Source: an uncultured Porphyromonadaceae bacterium (GTDB lineage Bacteria; Bacteroidota; Bacteroidia; Bacteroidales; Muribaculaceae). From it: a DNA stretch of 33,071 nt. This document shows, piece after piece, positions 7,900 to 15,234 of this stretch (the stretch's first letter is position 1; every line of letters begins with the position of its first letter). A program made the translations under genes and the position numbers. Under the pieces are notes generated by a model. That model saw nothing but the letters and a program-made list of their open reading frames with translations. It did no database searches and had not been told where the DNA came from. The stretch is from the NCBI GenBank assembly GCA_947073495.1, contig CAMTMX010000035.1, forward strand, positions 1 through 33,071, given 5' to 3'.

Positions 7900-9855
7900 A
7901 TGAAGATTAATTCGCATATTTTCCCTTGGATAGGAATAGCTGCGGTAGCATTTCCTGTGTTTGCCGCCGGACCGAAACTTCCCAAAGTTGAAATCTTGGG
8001 TAAGGAATATTATTACCACGAAATCAAGAAAGGGGAGTCAATTTATGGCATTGCCAAGGAACATGGTTGGGATCTTGAAGAACTTGTGAGACTCAATCCG
8101 ACTGCTTCATCAGAAATGGAAAAAGGCACAAGACTATACTACCCTACCGGGAAAGTTACTGTTGTGACGGAGAATCCCGTTCCCGGTGTAAATATGGATA
8201 GCATTTCATACGAACCCATAAATCATTTCGTGAAGAAAGGGGAAACTGTCTACAGCATATCCCGACAATACAATGTCCCCCTCGATGTGATTTATGCTGC
8301 ATATCCAAATGCAAAATACGGGATAAAGGCAGGTGAAACGATTGTGATTCAGCAATCACCACAGACAGTGTCTGATAAATATCTTTATTATGTTATTAAG
8401 CCGGGAGACACTCTTTATTCTCTCGCAAAAAAATACCATACTTCAATAGAGGATATTCTTATTGCAAATCCTTCGGTTTCAGAAAAGAATTTCAAAATCG
8501 GCGATACGATCCGTCTCGCCATCAATTCTAACAACAAGAGGATTCACACCGAGCTTGTGGAGGAGGAGCGTCTTGCAAGCGTGGAAAGTTATAAGGTGAA
8601 AAAGAATGACACCTGGTCTACGATTGCTAAGGAAACCGGCGTGGATGAAGAAACTTTGAAGGAAGCAAATGAAGACACCTCTAAACTTAAAAAGAATGCA
8701 ATTGTCAATGTGCCGGTCATCGAGACTGTTCAGGTCGAGAAAGAAGTTGAAAAAGAAGATCCAAGAGAATTAACCTCAGAAGGAATCCAGGAGTTGTACG
8801 ATTCAATCCACAACATAGATTCTGAACAGTCATTGCTCGCTGAGGTTAAGATTGCCGCGATTCTTGATGAACCAACATCAAATAAGGATCTTGATTTTTC
8901 CAGAGGTTTCCTTATTGCAATAGATGAACTTAAGGATTCCCCCTACAAAATCAGTTTCAAGGTTATTGACGGAAGGATATCCACTGAGGCTGTAACAAAT
9001 GCATTGGATGATTTTGAGCCGAATTTAATAGTGGCCACAGCCGACAAGAATTTTCCAGCATTCCTTGCAGACTATGGAAATACGAATCAAATAGAGGTTG
9101 TGAATGTCTTCGATGTCAAAAATGAGCTCTACGAAGATAACCCTTCTATGGTTCAGCTTCTTCCTCCTTCGTCTTATTTTAATCAGCAGCTTGCCGATAG
9201 GCTTTATGATGAATATGGTGATAGAAAGCTTATTGTTGTCGGACTTCCTGATCCGAATGATGGTATCGCGGAAATTCTTCTTCCCAAATATCAGGATTAT
9301 GATAAGACCGAACTCCCCGTATCAGGACTTTCAGAATTTGAAATTACTGAATCTGACTCCTATATGATTTATGCTTATCCGAGCAAAAAGGAGGAGGTGG
9401 CAGATCTTTTGCAGGGTGTGGAAAATCTGAAAGAAAAATATCCTCTTGCAAACATCACTTTGGTTGGTAGACCAAGTTGGGTGATTCTTAATGATACTTA
9501 TGGTGATAAATTTGCCGACGATGACGTGATTGTTCCTGCAAGAGTCTGGTTTGATCCGGAGTCAAGCGAGGGAAAGAGATTCATGGGTAAGTTTAATGAT
9601 ATGTTCGATGGTGTTCCGGTAAAATCGTTCCCGAGTTTTGCAGCAAGTGGGTATGACGTGGCAAAATATTTTATTCCTTCTACGGCAAGAAACGGCGGTG
9701 ATTTTAACAGAGGGTTCTCCGGTTTTGAGGGTACTCCTATTCAGAGTGATATAAAGCTTGAGCGTGTCAACAATTGGGGAGGGTTCATCAACCCTGTAGG
9801 TTACTTGCTTAAATTCCGTCATGGAGGTTTTATTGAGAAAGAAATTGTAAAATGA
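7900..9855 (+). CDS. Four-LysM protein with PBP-like C-terminal domain
   Basis: The 651-residue exported protein has a signal peptide (cleavage near residue 23, VFAAG). Four LysM repeats follow at about residues 35-85, 105-150, 160-205 and 225-270, each with the YxVKKGD/ESIYxIA pattern that binds peptidoglycan glycan. The C-terminal half (about 310-640, from EVKIAAILDEP) resembles the type I periplasmic-binding-protein fold (LIVBP-like) rather than a hydrolase: no amidase or NlpC motif is seen. It is thus a likely wall-bound sensor, scaffold or activator. A type I PBP-like domain also occurs in LpoA, the Escherichia coli activator of PBP1A, but a link in function is only a suggestion. The stop overlaps the start of the following barrel gene by 4 nt (ATGA), implying translational coupling and a shared role between wall and outer membrane. 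Confidence 0.85.
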   Translation: MKINSHIFPWIGIAAVAFPVFAAGPKLPKVEILGKEYYYHEIKKGESIYGIAKEHGWDLEELVRLNPTASSEMEKGTRLYYPTGKVTVVTENPVPGVNMDSISYEPINHFVKKGETVYSISRQYNVPLDVIYAAYPNAKYGIKAGETIVIQQSPQTVSDKYLYYVIKPGDTLYSLAKKYHTSIEDILIANPSVSEKNFKIGDTIRLAINSNNKRIHTELVEEERLASVESYKVKKNDTWSTIAKETGVDEETLKEANEDTSKLKKNAIVNVPVIETVQVEKEVEKEDPRELTSEGIQELYDSIHNIDSEQSLLAEVKIAAILDEPTSNKDLDFSRGFLIAIDELKDSPYKISFKVIDGRISTEAVTNALDDFEPNLIVATADKNFPAFLADYGNTNQIEVVNVFDVKNELYEDNPSMVQLLPPSSYFNQQLADRLYDEYGDRKLIVVGLPDPNDGIAEILLPKYQDYDKTELPVSGLSEFEITESDSYMIYAYPSKKEEVADLLQGVENLKEKYPLANITLVGRPSWVILNDTYGDKFADDDVIVPARVWFDPESSEGKRFMGKFNDMFDGVPVKSFPSFAASGYDVAKYFIPSTARNGGDFNRGFSGFEGTPIQSDIKLERVNNWGGFINPVGYLLKFRHGGFIEKEIVK

Positions 9856-10571
9856 GAATTCGAAGTTATAATATTCATGCATACAAGAGCAACATTTTAA
9901 AGGTTGTTGCTCTTGTATGCTTTTTTTTATCTTTTCAGGAAATCAAGGCTCAGACCCATTATAGTTCTAATGTCGCAATAGGTGTGAAGGGAGGCGCCAC
10001 ATTTTCGGAAGTGTTCTTTAATCCGTCGGTACGTCAGAAGTTTAATCCGGGTATGACAGCAGGAGTAATGGTTCGATATATTGAAGAAGACCATTTCGGG
10101 CTTATTGCAGAGTTAAATTTTGTACAACGAGGTTGGGCTGAAAATTTCGAAGAGGCGCCATATAATTATAGCCGAACACTCAACTTTGTGGAGCTGCCTG
10201 TGATGGCTCATATATTTTTTGGTAGGCGTGGCAAATTCTTTTTTAATGCGGGACCTCAGGTCGCGTTGTTTTTGAGTGAGTCTACAAAAGCCAATTTTGA
10301 TCCTACACAGATGGCGTCACTTCCTGATTTTCCATATACAAACCGAATGAATGAACAGATGCTCATGTCGGCTACTCAAAAGATTGATTATGGAATCTCG
10401 GCAGGCCTGGGTGGAGAGTTTAATATAAACAAAAGAAATTCATTGATGATAGAGGCTCGTTTTTATTATGGACTCGGCAACGTATTTCCCTCAAAACGAA
10501 CAGATACATATAGTGCCTCCAATCAAATGACCATTTCTGCGACTATTGGTTACTGGTTCCGAATAAAATGA
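9852..10571 (+). CDS. PorT-like outer-membrane beta-barrel protein
   Basis: The 239-residue product has a signal peptide of about 34 residues (hydrophobic core ILKVVALVCFFLSF, cleavage after IKAQ). It continues as an outer-membrane barrel of the PorT/OMP_b-brl type, with GVKGGATFSEV near the mature N-terminus, alternating polar/hydrophobic strands and a C-terminal strand ending YWFRIK. The start at 9852 is chosen because it supplies the signal peptide and overlaps the upstream stop as ATGA; the next in-frame ATG falls well inside the barrel. A perfect terminator-like hairpin with a T8 tract lies within codons 10-26. PorT proper serves the type IX secretion system, but this family is broad and no other T9SS gene is present here, so no specific role is claimed. 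Confidence 0.82.
   Translation: MRIRSYNIHAYKSNILKVVALVCFFLSFQEIKAQTHYSSNVAIGVKGGATFSEVFFNPSVRQKFNPGMTAGVMVRYIEEDHFGLIAELNFVQRGWAENFEEAPYNYSRTLNFVELPVMAHIFFGRRGKFFFNAGPQVALFLSESTKANFDPTQMASLPDFPYTNRMNEQMLMSATQKIDYGISAGLGGEFNINKRNSLMIEARFYYGLGNVFPSKRTDTYSASNQMTISATIGYWFRIK
9879..9928 (+). terminator. Terminator-like hairpin inside the barrel gene's signal peptide
   Basis: Positions 9879-9894 pair perfectly with 9905-9920 (16 bp, 10-nt loop), followed at once by T8 (9921-9928). It starts 24 nt after the upstream stop codon, where a terminator for the LysM gene would be expected, yet it lies in the open frame of the next gene. It may be a true terminator with readthrough, or an attenuator opened by translating ribosomes. 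Confidence 0.75.
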
Positions 10572-10617
10572 TTGTCAGTAGATAAGGCAAAATTTTAATA
10601 TTAAGGAGGGAGTAAAG

Positions 10618-10680
10618 TCCCTATAAGCAGCTGAATCCGTATGTAACTTAGTTACATACGGATTCAGCTGCTTATAGGGA
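10618..10680. repeat. 31-bp perfect inverted repeat between convergent genes
   Basis: Arms 10618-10648 and 10650-10680 are exact reverse complements around a single central base (10649). The element lies between the barrel gene (ends 10571) and leftward cdsA (ends 10689). It has no T tract on either strand, so it is not a classic intrinsic terminator, though it could stop transcription from both sides or protect mRNA ends. No second copy is recognised in this window. Confidence 0.9.
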
Positions 10681-10688
10681 AATTGTTG

Positions 10689-11495
10689 TTAAAGATATAA
10701 GATTGTCAGATAGATCAGGGAAGCCGGTATAACAAATAGCAAGGAGTCGATGCGGTCGAGAATACCGCCGTGTCCCGGAATCAGATTCCCTGAATCTTTT
10801 ATATTCAGGGTGCGTTTGATCATTGACTCCACAAGATCTCCCCATGTGGAGAATATACAAACTACGGCACCCAATCCAATCCATTCTGCCACTCCTATTT
10901 CAAGATGGAAAAACTCAGAACAATATAATCCGAACAAGGCTGCCGCAATCAAATCAAAAGCCAGACCTCCAAAGAACCCTTCCCATGATTTTTTGGGGGA
11001 AATGCGTTCAAAAAGACGATGCTTGCCAATCATGCTCCCCACAAGAAACGCTCCGGTATCATTGAGCCATATCATCAAAAATATGGCAAGAATAGCATGA
11101 AGATGCCAAATATCGGCAAGCAGTACCATCAAGCCCAATGGCAGTCCGATATATATTTGTGACATAATAGAGCGTGCCATATCGGCAAGTGGTGTATCGC
11201 TTTTGATGTAAAGCTGGAGAATCATCCTGCAAAGCATAATAAATACCCATACGACAAGAGGATAAAGCATCCATCCAAATACGAGTGAGACTGCACCGAA
11301 TATATCCAAAAGCAATATCGGAAGAGTTTGTGGATTAAGTTCTCTGGTAATCTTTTCAAATTCGTGGATAGCGATGGCTGCAAATATTGCAGCCATCCAG
11401 TTGAATGGTTGGAAGCCCCAGAAAATGCAACCAACTATAATGCCGATATAAACAATACCTGATAACGTGCGTGTGAGAAGTTTCTTTATGTTCAT
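10689..11495 (-). CDS. cdsA: Phosphatidate cytidylyltransferase
   Basis: CdsA converts phosphatidic acid and CTP to CDP-diacylglycerol plus pyrophosphate, the branch point for phospholipid head groups, in the inner membrane. The 268-residue protein has about seven or eight membrane segments. It carries the family signature near the C-terminus: SMIKRTLNIKDSGNLIPGHG followed by GILDRIDS, including the KD, HGG and DRxD residues of the Mg-dependent active site; PKKSWEGFFGG upstream is also characteristic. Length is typical. The gene is transcribed alone, apart from the five-gene operon behind it, whose terminator lies at 11561-11602. A TAnnTTTG box occurs at 11529-11536, but no -33 TTG is seen. 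Confidence 0.96.
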   Translation of the reverse strand: MNIKKLLTRTLSGIVYIGIIVGCIFWGFQPFNWMAAIFAAIAIHEFEKITRELNPQTLPILLLDIFGAVSLVFGWMLYPLVVWVFIMLCRMILQLYIKSDTPLADMARSIMSQIYIGLPLGLMVLLADIWHLHAILAIFLMIWLNDTGAFLVGSMIGKHRLFERISPKKSWEGFFGGLAFDLIAAALFGLYCSEFFHLEIGVAEWIGLGAVVCIFSTWGDLVESMIKRTLNIKDSGNLIPGHGGILDRIDSLLFVIPASLIYLTILYL

Positions 11496-11528
11496 TGGTG
11501 AAATTTTGTCATATACATAATATTAACG

Positions 11529-11536
11529 CAAAAATA
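11529..11536 (-). promoter_or_regulatory. Candidate -7 box for cdsA
   Basis: Read on the minus strand this is TATTTTTG, an exact -7 match about 34 nt before the cdsA ATG. The expected -33 position has no TTG and overlaps the edge of the upstream terminator. Confidence 0.45.
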
Positions 11537-11560
11537 ATAAAATCCATCCATAAAATTACG

Positions 11561-11602
11561 ATAAAAGCTCCAATATCTTTTCAAAGATATTGGAGCTTTT
11601 AT
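11561..11602 (-). terminator. Intrinsic terminator of the ECF operon
   Basis: A perfect 20-bp stem (11561-11580 with 11583-11602) has outer A/T tracts, giving a TTTTAT 3' flank on the minus strand. It lies 21 nt beyond the stop codon of the last operon gene and before the cdsA promoter region. Confidence 0.85.
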
Positions 11603-11623
11603 TACTCAGCCTTAATTATAGCG

Positions 11624-12538
11624 TCAGATCCCAAATCCAAGCCCGACAGTCAATGGCTGGAAATTAATAGAATTTGGAGCGTCCATAACCTTCATCGGGG
11701 AGTATCTTACATATATCCCGATTGTCTTACAAAATGAAATGCTTGCAAAAAAATCTATAGTGCATCTGCGGGGAGAAATATTTTTAGTGAAAATTTCCCT
11801 GCGGTTGCCGTCTGCGTCATCCCATACTGACTTTAAAGAAGCATAGGTATTGAAATTTAATATAGGTCCAGCTTTAAATGTAACAGACGATTTGGGTATA
11901 TCCCATTCATAAAGTAAAGGCAGCTGAAGACTAAAAATTTTTAATCTGGAGAAGCGTCCTTTTGAACCTTCGGGATACTTTCCCCACTCGATCCCTTTAT
12001 CTTCGTTGGATGCCAAACATTTGTCAGATGTTGTAATCTTATAATTTCTCCAATCAAAGCCGAGCCCGAGAGAGATCTTTGACCTGTTGAATTCATAATA
12101 TACATTCAAACAGCTTAGCCAACTAATTTCAAATGATTTAGACCATTGTAACCCGTTTTCAGGTGTTTGGTTTACTGCTTTATTAAGTCCTATACAAAGT
12201 CCATCGACCGACACCCCCCAATTAGAATCATCCTCATTGCTGACATCCAACAGGTTTCTGTTGTGCCACCATTGTTGTAATTTCCCCTCTCTTGATTTAG
12301 TTCTGACAGAAGACTCGGATGAATATTCAGTGAGTACAGAAGCTATGATATCATTCTTTTCTCCTACCGTTCGGACTTCTACGTTGGTGCCGTCTGCATT
12401 TTCTGTCAAAATTACTTTTGTGGGAGTAATGATTTTCAATATGGTGTCGGGTTGTTCGATCTGGGCGTGCAATGGTGTGGTAATTAGGAATGCGAGACCC
12501 AATGTCAAACCTGTAATGATGTTATATATGGTTTTCAT
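11624..12538 (-). CDS. Outer-membrane beta-barrel protein, ECF operon gene 5
   Basis: The 304-residue product has a signal peptide (MKTIYNIITGLTLGLAFLIT, cleavage near LHAQ), a short N-terminal segment, and a C-terminal barrel-like region of alternating strands (for example RFSRLKIFSLQLPLLYEW). It is recognisably related to the preceding operon gene: both have a DTI-x-x-I start of the mature part, SRL...P near the same place, NTYAS, and a conserved C-terminal YSP/WSP plus GLGF/GVDL strand. This indicates an old tandem duplication with strong divergence. It is the last gene of the operon, 49 nt after its paralogue and followed by the terminator at 11561-11602. Function is unknown; the operon suggests a surface or envelope-stress role. 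Confidence 0.75.
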   Translation of the reverse strand: MKTIYNIITGLTLGLAFLITTPLHAQIEQPDTILKIITPTKVILTENADGTNVEVRTVGEKNDIIASVLTEYSSESSVRTKSREGKLQQWWHNRNLLDVSNEDDSNWGVSVDGLCIGLNKAVNQTPENGLQWSKSFEISWLSCLNVYYEFNRSKISLGLGFDWRNYKITTSDKCLASNEDKGIEWGKYPEGSKGRFSRLKIFSLQLPLLYEWDIPKSSVTFKAGPILNFNTYASLKSVWDDADGNRREIFTKNISPRRCTIDFFASISFCKTIGIYVRYSPMKVMDAPNSINFQPLTVGLGFGI

Positions 12539-12587
12539 ATTTATATCAATTTGCTAATTAAGTTTTTGATTTGTTCAATTGCTAATT

Positions 12588-13490
12588 TTAAAAGCTAATC
12601 AGATCAACGCCTATTGACCATGATTTAAGTTGTGGTCCGTAGCCGTTTTTGAATAAAGCAGTAGGACTCCAAGTCGCATACACCCCTACTCCACCGATTG
12701 AAATTGATGTATAAATGTCAGCTGTAATAAGATTCTGTTGTAGTCCTTTATATTTTATCTTATTACGATAATCCCCGTCATATACTTGAGTAATCGCACT
12801 TGCATAAGTGTTAAGGTTCATGACCCCGCCAAGACAGAAAGCACCGGTTTTACCAAGAGGGATTGTCATCATTACCGGCACATGAAATCTCCATACATCA
12901 AGTCTGGATTTGTCAACTTCCACCCCATTCCCGATAGGTTGAAATATAACAGCATCGCCATTTTTGCCGTAGGTATAGCCATCCTTTGCAAGAAATCTCA
13001 TCATCCCTAAGCCGGCGCCTATAGAAAAAGCTGGAGTTTTCCTGCCATGGTTCCATGTGACGCCGATCAGATGGCGCACTCCCACTTCAAAGCAATTTTT
13101 CACCTGTTGTTTGTCGTTATAGTTGAATCTCCATCCCCAATATATGTGCTCAAATCCGGAAATTTCTCTTCTTATTTTTTTATTACGTTCACTGTCCTGA
13201 TTTGGATCACGAGGTATAAATGGTAAATTTATTTCCCATGATTCCGGTAATTCTCGGTCATCATCATGCATAGTCGGAGTTATTTCCACTTCATAAATGT
13301 AATATTTACCGGCATTGATCGAATCACTGACATCTGCAATGATTTTAGTGGTATTCCCGGTTCTTGTAACCACTATTTCATTAGCCTTGTCAATCACCTT
13401 TATTGTATCTGTGATTTCTTGGGCTTTTACTTCCGACAATACACACAGAGCAGAAGATAAAGCAAATGCAATTTTAAATATATTTTTCAT
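12588..13490 (-). CDS. Outer-membrane beta-barrel protein, ECF operon gene 4
   Basis: I place the start at the ATG at 13490, giving 300 residues; a longer frame begins with a TTG six codons earlier and adds nothing to the signal peptide. MKNIFKIAFALSSALCVLSE plus VKAQ is a clear signal peptide. The mature protein has a short segment (about 25-105), then barrel-like strands including FEVGVRHLIGVTW, GAGLGMMRF and a C-terminal SWSIGVDLISF. It is paralogous to the next gene in the operon. It starts 21 nt after the small secreted protein gene. No enzymatic motif is visible, and I recognise no precise family beyond outer-membrane barrel. Confidence 0.72.
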   Translation of the reverse strand: MKNIFKIAFALSSALCVLSEVKAQEITDTIKVIDKANEIVVTRTGNTTKIIADVSDSINAGKYYIYEVEITPTMHDDDRELPESWEINLPFIPRDPNQDSERNKKIRREISGFEHIYWGWRFNYNDKQQVKNCFEVGVRHLIGVTWNHGRKTPAFSIGAGLGMMRFLAKDGYTYGKNGDAVIFQPIGNGVEVDKSRLDVWRFHVPVMMTIPLGKTGAFCLGGVMNLNTYASAITQVYDGDYRNKIKYKGLQQNLITADIYTSISIGGVGVYATWSPTALFKNGYGPQLKSWSIGVDLISF

Positions 13491-13511
13491 GTTGATATAG
13501 TTTATCAAAAA

Positions 13512-13952
13512 TTATTGTTTGATCATTGATTTTACAGCCTTTTCATCAAGGTCTCCCTCAATATATATAAGAGTAGTTTTTTCGATACCCTTCGGGCGTC
13601 GGTTAAGATAGAGCAGATAACGTCGGGATGTTTTTTTGCCGCCCATGGAATAGAATCCGAAATATAGGTCTCCTTCCCGATATGACACCTCTTTTGATTC
13701 TGCAGAAGCACCATCTTTAGCAACCGCTCTTTTAATCTTGTCTGCAAGCACAGGATTGTCTGAAACCGAAATACTTTTATATTTCTTCACCCCTCCTTGC
13801 TTAAGTTTGTCGTAACTCATGTTTACGAGTGTTACACTCGGTTGTTCTGCATAACTGTCGGAAAAAAATGGTGCAACGTTCAAGCCTTCTTGCGCTATTG
13901 CCGGCAGACATGCGATTGCAATAAACAATATGCAAAATATAGTTTTCTTCAT
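13512..13952 (-). CDS. Small secreted protein of the ECF operon
   Basis: The 146-residue product has a signal peptide (MKKTIFCILFIAIACLPAIA) and a mature domain with YDKLKQGGVKKYKSISVSD, a basic/acidic middle and a Cterminal strand pair (TTLIYIEGDLD). It resembles the small DUF-type secreted proteins often found behind ECF sigma/anti-sigma pairs in Bacteroidales (possibly DUF6108-like; unverified). The start overlaps the anti-sigma stop by 4 nt (ATGA), so the two are probably translationally coupled. Function unknown. Confidence 0.7.
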   Translation of the reverse strand: MKKTIFCILFIAIACLPAIAQEGLNVAPFFSDSYAEQPSVTLVNMSYDKLKQGGVKKYKSISVSDNPVLADKIKRAVAKDGASAESKEVSYREGDLYFGFYSMGGKKTSRRYLLYLNRRPKGIEKTTLIYIEGDLDEKAVKSMIKQ

Positions 13953-14404
13953 AACATTTCAATATTTAATGCATTATTCATGTCTTCAAGGTCGTTTGAG
14001 ATAGACTCTTCCATATTTTCATCAGCTTCCGAGATCTCTCCTAATTGCTGTTGAATCAGGTGCGAAATGTCAGTTTGATTTTCAATTCTAACACCATTCA
14101 CGTATGCATAACATTCGTTCCCGGTTTCATAAGATAAGGTCGACATAAAAGAAATGCCACCTATTCCTATTGCAACAACCGCGGCAGCAATGCCGGAGAT
14201 TTTCCAGATTGGGTAAATCCGGAGTGCATTACTTGACTTGATGGGTTTGCTACGTGCATATCCCATCACAGCCAGAACCTCGTCGGCTAAAGGGTCTTTC
14301 CCTTCGAGCCGGAGTGCCTCCTTAAGAAGAAGCCGTTCTTCTTCGACTGAGGTATCTGCGTCGAAATATTTTGCTATCAGTAGATGTAATGTTTTTTTAT
14401 CCAT
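13949..14404 (-). CDS. Probable membrane anti-sigma factor
   Basis: The 151-residue protein has a cytosolic N-terminal part (1-65, with the LIAKYFDADTSVEEERLL pattern common in Bacteroidota anti-sigma-like proteins), one membrane segment at about 69-90 (ISGIAAAVVAIGIGGISFM) and an acidic periplasmic tail. It overlaps the ECF sigma gene by 8 nt, the typical layout for a sigma and its regulator. The inference is that it holds the sigma factor inactive until an envelope signal arrives. No zinc-binding HxxxCxxC motif is present, so it is not of the ZAS type. It is distinct from FecR, lacking that periplasmic domain. Confidence 0.7.
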   Translation of the reverse strand: MDKKTLHLLIAKYFDADTSVEEERLLLKEALRLEGKDPLADEVLAVMGYARSKPIKSSNALRIYPIWKISGIAAAVVAIGIGGISFMSTLSYETGNECYAYVNGVRIENQTDISHLIQQQLGEISEADENMEESISNDLEDMNNALNIEML

Positions 14405-14897
14405 TGGATTGATTATTTAAATAAAGATTGCGGAGATTTTTACGGGCTCTTGAAACAATGAGCCTGACATTACCTTCCGATAATCCATAAAATTGAGCTA
14501 AATCCTCAAATTCCCACCCGTCTTTTTCTCGATGGTATAGGATTTCTCTGTCTCTTAGAGACAGATTTTCTGAAGCAAGTTTGTCAATTTTTTTGTAAAG
14601 ATCGGAAACCTCATCTTCCTCCTGTTGTAGAAATCCGATATCTCCAAGATCTTCAATACTGCTTTCCGGATAGGTCTGTCTACGGCGCGCATTGTCGATT
14701 CTAAGGTTGCGGGACGCGGTTACCAACAGCCCTTCTGCCTGTCTTTCTCCGGTTATGTCCGCGCGCCGTGACCATAACCTGCAGAAAGCGTCTTGCAAGG
14801 CGTCTTCCGCATCGTCCGCCTCTCCCGTCGCTTTGATTCGCGACCTGAATCTAAGGCTGACCCTCCTGAATGCCGATATTAAATTTTCTCCGTTCAT
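14397..14897 (-). CDS. ECF RNA polymerase sigma factor
   Basis: The 166-residue product is a group 4 sigma-70 factor. Region 2 covers about residues 8-75 (EDALQDAFCRLWSRR, then TASRNLRIDNARRR). Region 4 covers about 105-160 (LSLRDREILYHREKDGW and LSEGNVRLIVSRARKNLR, the helix-turn-helix that reads the -35 element). It is the first gene of the leftward five-gene operon (14897 to 11624) and probably controls it, the usual autoregulation. Its 5' half is noticeably more GC-rich than its surroundings. A minus-strand near-consensus -7 box (TTAATTTG, 14943-14936) lies about 40 nt upstream, but its spacing to a TTG is poor. Confidence 0.9.
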   Translation of the reverse strand: MNGENLISAFRRVSLRFRSRIKATGEADDAEDALQDAFCRLWSRRADITGERQAEGLLVTASRNLRIDNARRRQTYPESSIEDLGDIGFLQQEEDEVSDLYKKIDKLASENLSLRDREILYHREKDGWEFEDLAQFYGLSEGNVRLIVSRARKNLRNLYLNNQSNG

Positions 14898-15234
14898 TTG
14901 TTTACTATACGTAAGGTATCCCGATTTGCAACAAACAAATTAATATTTTTTATAAAAAAGTCAAGCCCCGACATCACTGCCGGGGTCATTGCTACTGTAT
15001 GATTAAATTGTTTTATATTTAAAATCATATATTTAATGAAAAATGTGTATGCATTCACATTTTTCAGGAGATTCCTCAAAATTTTAAAGTCTGTGTGACT
15101 TTTTCATTGACAAAATTAATGACTATATTTAAATTAGGAAGCACACTTTTGTGTGTATTTAATAGTAAAGAACAAAAACAATACAAGTTTTAACTTATCG
15201 TCAGCTTTGTGAAAAAAGTCGATACTTGACTAAA
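14898..15234. other. Intergenic region between response regulator and ECF operon
   Basis: This 337-bp AT-rich stretch holds hairpins but no convincing gene. From upstream to downstream on the minus strand: a small dyad near 15142-15155 (CACAC/GTGTG), a perfect 11-bp hairpin at 15037-15066, and the GC-rich hairpin at 14966-14985. A leftward frame of about 60 codons from a TTG at 15079 ends by overlapping the ECF start as ATGA; it crosses two hairpins, has biased AT-rich codons and no recognisable domain, so I do not call it a gene. Confidence 0.55.
14954..14985 (-). terminator. Terminator-like hairpin upstream of the ECF operon
   Basis: On the minus strand a GC-rich 7-bp stem (14985-14979 with 14972-14966, one G-U pair) is followed after 6 nt by T6 (14959-14954). 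It could end transcription of the kinase/regulator pair, whose last stop is about 250 nt upstream, or act as an attenuator in the ECF leader. Confidence 0.55.

Noticed and set aside
10572..10688. Palindrome as a CRISPR repeat or attachment site
   Set aside because: Only one palindrome is present, with no spacer series, integrase gene or flanking duplication.
14690..14885. GC-rich patch in the ECF sigma gene as a sign of recent transfer
   Set aside because: The patch is short and coincides with the Arg/Ala-rich region 2 of the sigma factor; flanking operon genes look native.
14894..15079. Small leftward frame before the ECF sigma gene as a protein gene
   Set aside because: It starts with TTG, is AT-rich, crosses two hairpins and has no recognisable domain. 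The ATGA overlap alone is not enough; kept only as a leader hypothesis.
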